From CAZGQY01 sp964528035 (GTDB lineage Bacteria > Pseudomonadota > Gammaproteobacteria > Methylococcales > UBA1147), in assembly GCA_964528035.1 (NCBI GenBank), contig CAZGQY010000250.1, positions 1-5,163 on the forward strand: a stretch of 5,163 nt of DNA. Reading direction: 5' to 3'. The notes under the pieces are model-generated. The model made no database searches. It had not been told where the DNA came from and saw only the letters and a program-made list of their open reading frames with translations. Numbering within the stretch: position 1 is the first letter of the stretch; every line of letters starts with the position of its first letter. The position numbers were made by a program, and so were the translations under genes. Below are positions 1-5,163 of this stretch, in pieces.

Positions 1-182
1 GGATTGCTTTGAAATTAGCACAGGATTTTTCAGGAGAAAATTTAACAACCATTGCCAGGAATTTTAATGTTAAGCATTACAGTACAGTGTCACGCACGAT
101 CGGGCGACTCAACAAGTTTATGAAAAAGGATGTAGAAGTTGTGAAGCTTTTAAAAGGTATAAGTCAAGATTTGACCCCTTAA
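1..182 (+). CDS. C-terminal end of a REP-associated (RAYT, IS200-like) transposase, partial
   Basis: The gene enters from the left edge. Reading from base 3 gives 59 residues and a TAA stop at 180-182. The fragment begins IALKLAQDFSG and continues with an IARNFNVKHYSTVSRTIGRLN-like segment. This matches the DnaA-type helix-turn-helix (domain IV-like) fused behind the HUH/Y1 transposase domain in long RAYT proteins, where a 'hYSTVSraisR' signature is typical. The catalytic HUH part lies outside the window, so activity cannot be judged. The protein ends in DLTP, encoded by a TTGACCCCTT run. The sequence is AT-rich compared with the genes to its right. Family knowledge: RAYTs act on REP or hairpin repeats and are usually single-copy domesticated transposases. 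An alternative is another DnaA-like HTH protein, but the spacing of the HTH motif favours RAYT. Confidence 0.7.
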   Translation, partial: IALKLAQDFSGENLTTIARNFNVKHYSTVSRTIGRLNKFMKKDVEVVKLLKGISQDLTP

Positions 183-263
183 ATAAATTTCTTCACGATG
201 CGTATTTTAAGAAGCACGTGCATAGAATTTTTGCGATACAACCAAACGTAATAGGAAAATTTA

Positions 264-314
264 TTGTAAATGTGTTGCAATAACGCATTTAGATAGGCCT
301 ACACCCACTGGGAG
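264..314 (+). promoter_or_regulatory. Leader of the 171-residue gene: weak promoter candidate and ribosome binding site
   Basis: A TTGTAA box at 264-269 and a TTTAGA box at 288-293 are separated by 18 bases and could be a weak sigma70 promoter. A GGGAG Shine-Dalgarno at 310-314 sits 6 bases before the ATG at 321 and decides that start. The ribosome binding site is convincing; the promoter boxes are a guess in AT-rich DNA. The remainder of the 183-320 gap shows only a GCACGTGC palindrome at 214-221 and no other structure I can support. Confidence 0.35.
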
Positions 315-320
315 AACGAT

Positions 321-836
321 ATGGGATCCAAGCTAAAATCATTCAGTATTAATTTGCCATTCGGACTTGGCGGAGCCAATATTGAAATTAACGAAAATCA
401 GGAAAGGGCGGCCTGGGCATTGTATGTGGAATTGGCTACCCGGGTATCGACTGAAGAACTTAAGCCGGGAATGGGTTCGGCCCGGGAAGCGTTGAATTCT
501 CTCTATTCGCTATTTGATACCACGCGGTCGGTATTGCGGGAGGCGGGGCCCGGGGTGGCCAAAGGGCCAGAATCGGTAGGGCCGATCGCGATTCAGATAC
601 TCAACCAAGGCTTGCGGCCCTTTTTGGTTAAATGGCATACTCGCCTAAGTGCTTTCGAGGCCAATCAGACTGAAGAGCAGCGCAGTCGCTACGGGGGTGA
701 GGTGACGGTAATTGTCGACGAAAGCTGTTGGCCCGAGGGTGACGCGTTCTACCGAGAGTTGGAGGAAAAGCGGAAAGGGATGCTGCTGTACGTTCAAGCC
801 TTGGCTTGCATTGCGGGGATCAGTAAGACCGAATAA
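321..836 (+). CDS. Uncharacterised 171-residue soluble protein convergent with the TIR-SLOG operon
   Basis: I cannot tie this protein to a characterised family or function. The ATG start has a GGGAG ribosome binding site 6 bases upstream. There is no signal peptide or membrane segment. Residues 1-25 (SFSINLPFGLGGANIEI) look like a short beta hairpin. Residues 26-112 look mainly helical: AAWALYVELATR at 30-41, REALNSLYSLFDTTRSVLREAGP at 55-77, and IAIQILNQGLRPFLVKWHTRLSAFE at 89-113. A charged linker and a final helix (about 141-165, ending LLYVQALACIAG) follow. The aromatic, tryptophan-rich helices and the 'LNxGLRPFLxKWH' stretch look like a conserved core rather than random coding, and composition resembles the two genes on the opposite strand more than the flanking mobile DNA. 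It could be a third component, a regulator or immunity partner of the TIR-SLOG pair, or an independent gene. Existence is well supported; the role is unknown. Confidence 0.85.
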   Translation: MGSKLKSFSINLPFGLGGANIEINENQERAAWALYVELATRVSTEELKPGMGSAREALNSLYSLFDTTRSVLREAGPGVAKGPESVGPIAIQILNQGLRPFLVKWHTRLSAFEANQTEEQRSRYGGEVTVIVDESCWPEGDAFYRELEEKRKGMLLYVQALACIAGISKTE

Positions 837-848
837 GTCAGGTAGGAG

Positions 849-902
849 TTGCAAACGAATCGTGGCTTTATGTTCTAGCAAGGCACTGTCTAATGTTTGC
901 AA
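849..902. repeat. 8-bp perfect inverted repeat between convergent genes
   Basis: TTGCAAAC at 849-856 is matched by its inverted copy GTTTGCAA at 895-902, with a 38-base loop. It lies in the 123-base gap between the converging stop codons at 836 and 960. The position suits a shared terminator, but the loop is long, the stem is AT-biased and neither side has a clear T tract, so termination is not demonstrated. No better terminator is visible in the gap. Confidence 0.25.
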
Positions 903-959
903 TCAGGCTACCAAAAGCGATCCGGAGCGGAAAATCGGGTTACAGTTTTTGTTCCGGTT

Positions 960-1847
960 CTATCGGTTGATTGGAAGGTCTCCTTTTGACCTGTCCAACC
1001 GCTTCAAGGCCTCCAGAAGCCAACCAATTACGTCTGATATTTGGGTTGCCTGAAACAAAGCCTGGTTTTCGTGCAGTTGTAGATGGTTATTCACGCTGAG
1101 CCCGGAAATTCCGAATTCCCTGATCAGGTTAATAGTGCGCTGTCCGATGACGGTATCGGGTTCGAATGAATCTACCGGCCAATATTCAGCGATGTCTTGC
1201 CGGGGAGTGAAGGTTGCAATATCGACGGGCGTTTCACTTTCAATCGCATTAATGACTTGCTTGCTTGCGCCATCAAACATTCCAGAGAGATAGAGTGGTT
1301 TATCCGCCATCATGGTCATGAAGGCTTCTTCGGCCACACCAGCAAAACGCCCTCCTGATCCTTTGGTTCGTCCACCAATACATATGCGCGCATCCGCGTA
1401 CGCCACCAACTGTTTTCGCATATAGGTGAGGGAAGAGACACGGGTTAGTGTGTCATTGGATTCAAAATCTTTCATTTCCCATTTTTCGCACTCGACGACC
1501 CGGAGGGTTTGCCGGTAGCGTTCTCGGTCCGCATTGCTCAATCCGCTCTTTATAGGCCACGGTACAAAATTCGTAATCAGGGGCGAAGGTTCTGCTTCGT
1601 CGTTATGTTCGGTCGGCAGGTAATTGAGCGCAAAGTCGTACACTTGCGCCATAACACCATCGGCGCGCCAGTCGTGACCGAAAACCAGGTGAGCGCCTTG
1701 ACCCAGGAGAGCTTGAGATATCAATCGGACCGTTCGATTGACTTCTTCAGTTGTAAAACCAAGATGGCCACTCTCGGCACTTTCTGAAACAGAGATCCCA
1801 ACAGTGAGTCCATGTAGTGGGCGTTGATTATTTAGGGCTTGTATCAC
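960..1847 (-). CDS. SLOG-like Rossmannoid nucleotide-binding protein, partner of the TIR protein
   Basis: This 295-residue soluble protein most likely binds, or possibly cleaves, a nucleotide-type ligand. The start is a GTG at 1847-1845 that overlaps the TIR gene stop in a GTGA arrangement. No Shine-Dalgarno is obvious, so translation is probably coupled to the upstream gene. Visible SLOG-like elements are an early strand LTVGISVSES (14-23), a strand-turn HLVFGHDWRADGVM (53-66), a strand followed by a glycine-rich loop, ARICIGGR (153-160) and GSGGRFAGVAEEAF (163-176), then a next strand KPLYLSGMFDG (183-193). The glycine-rich loop followed by EE resembles the PGGxGTxxE region of LOG/SLOG proteins but lacks the exact enzyme motif. 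Family knowledge: SLOG domains act as sensors or processors of nucleotide signals in conflict systems, and the SLOG domain of Thoeris ThsA binds the TIR product. No effector domain is fused to it. Residues 195-295 are less clear, with a helical end (GWLLEALKRLD). The SLOG call is by motif reading only. Confidence 0.72.
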   Translation of the reverse strand: MIQALNNQRPLHGLTVGISVSESAESGHLGFTTEEVNRTVRLISQALLGQGAHLVFGHDWRADGVMAQVYDFALNYLPTEHNDEAEPSPLITNFVPWPIKSGLSNADRERYRQTLRVVECEKWEMKDFESNDTLTRVSSLTYMRKQLVAYADARICIGGRTKGSGGRFAGVAEEAFMTMMADKPLYLSGMFDGASKQVINAIESETPVDIATFTPRQDIAEYWPVDSFEPDTVIGQRTINLIREFGISGLSVNNHLQLHENQALFQATQISDVIGWLLEALKRLDRSKGDLPINR

Positions 1848-3016
1848 GATTCGGCAATCAGACTTTGTGGTGTGTACAACCGAGTACCAGGAGCGATGGA
1901 TTCAACCAACGCCGTGGCTGCGTCGTAATACCCTTCACTCAAGGGTGGATCTGGGTAAATGATTACTTTATTCAGAGTAGACACTTGTGTGGCAAGCTCC
2001 GTGCTCGCTTTTTTTAAGGCCAGCATACTTGGCACCCTGGGTAACACTTTCGTTTGCCGAGGCAATGCCCCAGTGCGTGTGAGTTCGTGAACGGTTCGTC
2101 GCAACAATTGAACGCGCAGTCCTTCACGAACACCTAAATAAAAGATTCTGAAAAAATTACCGTCAGGGACTCTTGCACTTGGTGCGGTTTCGAGTCCCAG
2201 ATGGCTCGGAGGATGAATAAGCCGGCAACGCAAGTCGACGACGACGATCGGGGATGCAAACTCGTCGGCCCAGGCCACCTCTTGACGGCACCAAGGCCGG
2301 TCTTCAAATATTTCCGAACGAAGTACAACCACAATTGAAGTCAGCGCCCCATTCTTTAAAATCTCTCGCCAACGCGATCCCGGTGGAATTTCCTCCGCGT
2401 CATAAAAGCTTTTTAGTCCAGGAATATTATCAGCCATATCGCGCAGCGCCCGCGCGATGGGCTGGCCATCCATTTTGGCGTGACTCAAAAACAATTGCAG
2501 ATGGCTGTCTTTCTCTGCTTCGGAGCCCTGCGCCAATATTCTGCTGGATTCATTGAGCGCCATAAGTCCCGCTGAAGCGGGTCGAATTGATTCTTCGCCA
2601 AGTTCATGAAGTTTGAGCGCTTGCGAGCAGTCTAAGCCAGGGCATCGATCACCCAACCATTCGTCCGAAAAATAAATGACCAATAGTTGATGGCGACCGC
2701 TGGATTCTTCGATATGTTTTCCGCAATCACTTAACCAATCCAAAAAACTGTCGTCTTCGGATAGATTGGGACCGACCAATAGAACAACCATTGAATGCAA
2801 TGCGCGATCCAGAATCTCCGTAACCCGTTGGGTCGGTTTCGATTCGAATTCGAGCACCGGAACGCCTAGATCTGCACCACCGGCTAGATAACCCCCTCCG
2901 ATATCCTCACCACCACGAAATCCATGGACAATCGACTCTCTTACCTTTGTACCGACTCTATCGGTGGGATTGAAGCAGAGTACAATTTGCAACGGAGTAT
3001 ATAGGGTTGGTGTCAT
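1844..3016 (-). CDS. TIR-domain protein, predicted NADase or signal-making sensor
   Basis: The chosen start is the ATG at 3016-3014 (390 residues), because GGAAG lies 6 bases upstream. A TTG two codons earlier directly abuts that GGAAG and is unlikely. Numbering here starts at that TTG; subtract 2 for the ATG form. Residues 10-165 form an alpha/beta region with strands LQIVLCFN (11-18), MVVLLVGPN (78-86) and LLVIYFS (113-119), perhaps a degenerate second Rossmann/TIR-like unit. Residues 175-310 are a TIR domain: box 1 LQLFLSHAK (175-183), BB-loop region FYDAEEIPPGSRWREIL (206-222), strand SIVVVLRSEIF (229-239), then WCRQE (244-248), where E248 is placed like the catalytic glutamate of TIR NADases. 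Residues 325-392 add a tail with a YPDPPL motif (356-361). It has no membrane segment. It is the first gene of an operon with the SLOG gene, overlapping it by 4 bases. Predicted role: consume NAD or make an ADP-ribose-type signal on infection. Confidence 0.85.
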   Translation of the reverse strand: MTPTLYTPLQIVLCFNPTDRVGTKVRESIVHGFRGGEDIGGGYLAGGADLGVPVLEFESKPTQRVTEILDRALHSMVVLLVGPNLSEDDSFLDWLSDCGKHIEESSGRHQLLVIYFSDEWLGDRCPGLDCSQALKLHELGEESIRPASAGLMALNESSRILAQGSEAEKDSHLQLFLSHAKMDGQPIARALRDMADNIPGLKSFYDAEEIPPGSRWREILKNGALTSIVVVLRSEIFEDRPWCRQEVAWADEFASPIVVVDLRCRLIHPPSHLGLETAPSARVPDGNFFRIFYLGVREGLRVQLLRRTVHELTRTGALPRQTKVLPRVPSMLALKKASTELATQVSTLNKVIIYPDPPLSEGYYDAATALVESIAPGTRLYTPQSLIAES

Positions 3017-3022
3017 GATCAA

Positions 3023-3027
3023 CTTCC
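3023..3027 (-). promoter_or_regulatory. Ribosome binding site of the TIR gene
   Basis: The minus strand reads GGAAG here, 6 bases ahead of the ATG at 3016-3014. It selects the ATG over the in-frame TTG at 3022-3020, which would have no spacing from it. A TGA stop in the same frame lies a few codons further upstream. I see no strong sigma70 promoter between this site and the MITE-like element beginning at 3070. Confidence 0.5.
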
Positions 3028-3069
3028 GAAGATTTAGGTTTCATAGTTTACTCTTCACGGCAACGCTGT

Positions 3070-3228
3070 ACTAGTACTCCATCATTGTTGTATTGACGGG
3101 TATATCAGCCGATAAGCAGCCATCTGCGTTGTTGCACTCGCTTGACACGTGCGACTAGTCCTGCGCCTAGCAGCTGACCACTTCTCGACATAACCTACCC
3201 CCCAACACAACTGTGACGGAGTACTAGT
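3070..3228. mobile_element. MITE-like element with 33-bp imperfect terminal inverted repeats
   Basis: The outer 11 bases, ACTAGTACTCC at 3070-3080, are repeated exactly inverted at 3218-3228. Aligning further inward (3070-3102 against 3196-3228) gives 27 matches in 33 positions without gaps. The element is 159 bp and has no coding capacity. TGT flanks it on both sides (3067-3069 and 3229-3231), which could be a 3-bp target duplication, though a 3-base match can occur by chance. The arms differ by scattered substitutions, as in an old non-autonomous transposon. It ends 53 bases upstream of the TIR gene ATG, so the operon promoter lies in the short gap or inside the element. The parent transposon is not visible. 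Confidence 0.6.
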
Positions 3229-3478
3229 TGTAGACTTTGATCGGCTATGTGAAGTCAACATGACGAATTTTGTGGGAGTTTACGTACTTTTGTTGGAATG
3301 CTAACTGTAACGGCCTGCAAACAAAAGAAGAAAGTGGTCAAGAATATTTAACAATATACTAGTGTCTTTCGAGGACTTTATATGGCTTTTAATCAACCAA
3401 ACTTCGTGCAATGTTCATTCTGGTTTTTTACATTGAGGATGATACGCTTCCGGCATTACCAAGACCCAAGGCCACAAC
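3229..3478. other. AT-rich intergenic stretch between MITE-like element and truncated IS21
   Basis: I see no gene, RNA or clear regulatory structure that I can support here. A short + strand frame from 3382 to 3552 has a passable GAGG seven bases before its ATG, but its composition does not look like protein (see rejected items). The stretch is probably debris between successive insertions. Confidence 0.4.
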
Positions 3479-4426
3479 TCACTTTTTTAGATTTTTGCTG
3501 CCGTATTTTTTTGCAACGTAGTGAACCAAGATTTCTGCCGAATTTGGGTTAGGTTTAGCGTCTGGGTCATATAACATGTAGTAAAAAGAACATGACCCCT
3601 TATCTTTTGCCATGATCCAGCGCTCGGCAACTTGCACACCAATTTCAGCCTTTGATTTATCTTTTGGTTTGTAAGGTCGTGCCGGGATAATTGCAGTTTG
3701 GTAATGCTCTGCCAGTTGTAAATAACTATCATTGATTTTGGGTTCATAACGGTGTGTTTTACTGACCGCACTCAAAAGATTATCAGGGACAATAATTTCA
3801 GGTACACCGCCAAAATAATTCAGTGCTTGAACATGAGCATCGAGCCAGTCCGGTAACTGCTGAGTCCAGTGCGCGCAAGCAAAGGTAAAACTGGATGCAC
3901 CCAGTACAGCAACAAAGATTTGTGCTGTTCTTATTTCCCCGGTATCAGGATTAACGACATCCATTGTTGGCCCTGCATAATCAACAAACAGCTTTTCACC
4001 GGCATTATGAATTTGGCGCATGCTGCGTTTTTGTTTGCCTTGCCATTCTTTAAATCGGTGGCAAAACTGGGCATAACTATAACCATCATCAGCATGTTGT
4101 TGACGGTACTCTTGCCACAATAGATGGCGTGTGAGCGTTTTGGTTTTTTTGAGTTCCATAAAGCAACCCATGAAGTCTGGCTCAGCAAAACGTCGTTGTC
4201 CGGTGACGGCCTGTGTGGGGAATAATAAAAGCCCCAAATCACGTTCATCTAGGTCGCCGGGGATCGGCCAACTGACGTTGGCTTGCTCGGCTCTTTTTAT
4301 GTAATCAGAAACGGTGCCATAGCCAATATTCAGCGACTGGGAGACGCCCCGTAAACTTAAGCCTGCTTCATAACGAAGCCGTAGAATTTCGTTGATTTTA
4401 CGCATGAATAACCTCTTTTTTGCCAC
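3479..4426 (-). pseudogene. istA: IS21-family transposase IstA, truncated after the catalytic core
   Basis: IstA is the DDE transposase of IS21 elements and normally works with the AAA+ helper IstB. The reading frame runs 315 residues from a GTG at 4426 (GGAGG 9 bases upstream); an alternative ATG start at 4405 (residue 8) has GAGG 6 bases upstream. An N-terminal helix-turn-helix (about 10-45, INEILRLRYEAGLSLRGVSQ...) is followed by the integrase-like core: D149 in FVDYAG, D215 in VPDNL and E261 in KSKAEIGVQVAERW complete a DDE triad. IS21 IstA proteins are usually about 500 residues. Here family-like sequence stops around residue 273 (AERWIMA), near base 3608, and a 42-residue tail of unrelated sequence runs to a stop. 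No istB follows. The protein is almost certainly inactive, though it may still bind its DNA sites. Confidence 0.88.
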
Positions 4427-4468
4427 TGCTAGTTTCCTCCGGATAAAAAAATACCCGAAGGTTAGCAG
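4426..4468 (-). promoter_or_regulatory. Hairpin that would sequester the istA ribosome binding site
   Basis: In the istA mRNA, bases 4468-4463 (CUGCUA) pair with 4431-4426 (UAGCAG), and bases 4461-4455 (CCUUCGG) pair with 4442-4436 (CCGGAGG) using one U-G wobble. A one-base bulge faces a four-base AAAC bulge, and the 12-base loop contains seven U residues. The GGAGG Shine-Dalgarno lies wholly within the inner stem and the first base of the GTG start closes the outer stem. Several insertion sequences (IS10 and IS50, for example) use such leader hairpins to block translation when transcription reads in from outside. That role here is inferred. Confidence 0.5.
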
Positions 4469-4496
4469 TAATTAAGTTAAATCAACGCGCTGGGAG

Positions 4497-4650
4497 GATT
4501 CTGGAAATAGCTGATCAGCGATTCTGGTATGCCGATCACTGATTCTGGAAATCCAGAAAAAATGATCAGATAAAACCAGAATCAATGATCGGTTAAAACC
4601 AGATTAGGTGATCGGAATGTTCCAGAATGGGTGATCGGATTGGGCCAGAA
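4497..4650. repeat. IS21 end array of 23-bp-spaced transposase-site repeats in two orientations
   Basis: The unit reads CCAGAATnnnTGATCGG. CCAGA starts at 4553, 4576, 4599, 4622 and 4645, exactly 23 bases apart, and TGATC starts at 4563, 4586, 4609 and 4632 with the same period. This gives four full units and one terminal half unit. To the left the unit is inverted: full copies at 4511-4527 and 4532-4548, and a half copy (TTCTGG) at 4499-4504. The two orientations meet head to head near 4549-4552. IS21-family ends are known to carry multiple repeats thought to be IstA binding sites; 23 bp places successive sites on nearly the same helical face. The array marks the outer end of the element upstream of istA. 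Confidence 0.8.
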
Positions 4651-4844
4651 TACCCAGAAGCAAAAGGTCTCTGGCTGTTTCCGGATGGAGGTTTATGCCA
4701 AGGCTTATTGCCGGATTTCCAGCTACTTACAATCAATGGCAAATCAGGGCCATAATCCATTGATCGCTATTCAGATGGTACTGGCTAGTGAGATCGATTA
4801 ACAAAGGGGTGAGTAGTTACGATTTTTATTTAAAATACAATTGC

Positions 4845-4877
4845 GCACATGTATTACCGATAATTAACGGTATGTGC
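4845..4877. repeat. Imperfect dyad GCACAT...ACCG / CGGT...ATGTGC
   Basis: GCACAT (4845-4850) and ACCG (4856-4859) face CGGT (4868-4871) and ATGTGC (4872-4877), giving a 10-bp stem with a five-base bulge on one side and an eight-base AT loop. It could be a protein-binding site or a weak hairpin; no T tract follows. Nothing nearby identifies its role. Confidence 0.3.
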
Positions 4878-4934
4878 ACCATCAAATAATTAACTATTTC
4901 TATGCGGATCGACCCTCCAGGGATCAATTTTCAA

Positions 4935-4978
4935 GACCGATATTTGAGTAGTCATGGATGACTACTCAAATATCGGTC
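4935..4978. repeat. Perfect 21-bp inverted repeat with 2-base centre
   Basis: Bases 4935-4955 are exactly complementary to 4958-4978, and only GG at 4956-4957 separates them. The arm begins GACCGATATTTG and ends GTAGTCAT. No T-rich run follows on the + strand (CCAACAAG), and only a broken one (TTGAAAATT) follows on the - strand, so an intrinsic terminator is not obvious. It could be a bidirectional terminator, an operator or recombination site, or a miniature palindromic element. Confidence 0.75.
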
Positions 4979-5163
4979 CAACAAGCGTAGCGCGTTAGCT
5001 GTGCACTCTCAGAGGATAACGAAACCGTATGGGCCATCTTTGATTATGTTAAGCACCCTCAAATAATTTGAAATCGAGCACATCAGTTATTGTGGTCATT
5101 CTCACCGTTAATCTCGATAGAGCAGATCGTGGCGAAAGTCTCCGAACATGTTGGATGCAGGAA

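Larger units (their letters stand above)
3605..4662 (-). mobile_element. 5' remnant of an IS21-family insertion sequence
   Basis: The remnant includes the outer end with its repeat array, the istA leader and the first half of istA. The 3' half of istA, istB and the other terminus are missing. The outer limit is placed just beyond the last CCAGAA repeat at 4645-4650 and is uncertain by about 15 bases. The inner limit is where IstA similarity stops. The break could come from deletion or from a later insertion whose sequence now supplies the tail. With one end and no IstB it cannot move on its own. Confidence 0.75.
4663..5163. other. 501-base stretch without a supportable gene
   Basis: No reading frame of convincing length or composition is seen on either strand. 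The stretch contains a GCACAT/ATGTGC dyad (4845-4877) and a perfect 21-bp inverted repeat (4935-4978), listed separately. A frame open to the right edge on the minus strand (5163-5083, 26 codons) is too short to call. The stretch may be the degraded target of the IS21 insertion or intergenic DNA before a gene outside the window. Confidence 0.5.

Noticed and set aside
645..902. 85-codon minus-strand frame across the 171-residue gene, and a 113-codon + strand frame at 712-1053
   Set aside because: Both are shadows of well-supported genes, with no ribosome binding site or plausible protein pattern of their own.
3020..3022. TTG as the start of the TIR gene
   Set aside because: The GGAAG ribosome binding site directly abuts it. 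The ATG two codons later has the proper 6-base spacing.
3300..3370. Possible integron attC site (CTAAC and GTTGG-like cores)
   Set aside because: No paired core sites with the required complementary arms were found.
3382..3552. 56-residue + strand frame with GAGG seven bases before its ATG
   Set aside because: The translation is rich in F, C and R without a recognisable pattern, overlaps the istA tail on the other strand and spans the insertion junction. A spurious frame in junction DNA is more likely.
4497..4650. Possible CRISPR array or plasmid iteron origin
   Set aside because: The repeats are short split motifs with a 23-bp period and no unique 30-base spacers. No replication gene is present, and the array sits exactly at the end of an IS21 element, where such repeats are expected.
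4694..4762. Short + strand frame starting MPRLIAGF with GGAGG before the ATG
   Set aside because: It is only 22 residues and the Shine-Dalgarno sits just 3 bases from the ATG. It shows no family signal.
5083..5163. Minus-strand frame open to the right edge (26 codons, ending NDHNN)
   Set aside because: An open run of 26 codons is common by chance and the residues match no family I recognise. It might be the end of a gene outside the window, but it cannot be supported here.

Overview
The window looks like a small defence-type gene island in a Gram-negative bacterium, most likely a gammaproteobacterium. That guess rests on the mobile DNA: the tail of a REP-associated (IS200-like) transposase, an IS21-family remnant and a MITE-like element. 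No housekeeping gene is present, so the species cannot be named. The central genes are visibly richer in G+C than the AT-rich flanking DNA, which fits acquired cargo between mobile elements.

Left edge (1-320): the last 59 codons of a RAYT-type transposase, with a DnaA-like helix-turn-helix tail, are followed by a short AT-rich leader. Centre left (321-836, + strand): a 171-residue soluble protein that I cannot assign to a characterised family. Centre (3016 down to 960, - strand): a two-gene operon whose reading frames overlap by four bases. The first gene encodes a TIR-domain protein with an apparently intact catalytic glutamate. The second encodes a stand-alone SLOG-like (Rossmannoid nucleotide-binding) protein. 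The 171-residue gene runs head-on into this operon, with 123 bases between the stop codons.

Right half: a 159-bp MITE-like element with 33-bp imperfect terminal inverted repeats ends only about 53 bases upstream of the TIR gene start. Further right is the 5' part of an IS21-family insertion sequence. Its istA reading frame is cut off after the DDE catalytic core and ends in an unrelated tail, and istB is absent. The IS leader has a hairpin that would hide the istA ribosome binding site, and an array of 23-bp-spaced transposase-site repeats. The last 500 bases hold no gene I can support, but contain a perfect 21-bp inverted repeat with a 2-base centre.

How the genes may work together (inference): in type I Thoeris, a TIR protein makes a cyclic ADP-ribose-type signal that is bound by the SLOG domain of a SIR2-SLOG effector. 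Here TIR and SLOG are separate, translationally coupled genes and no SIR2, macro or protease effector is visible. The pair, perhaps with the 171-residue protein, is therefore a candidate Thoeris-like NAD-centred anti-phage system of non-standard architecture. This is the most interesting part of the window.
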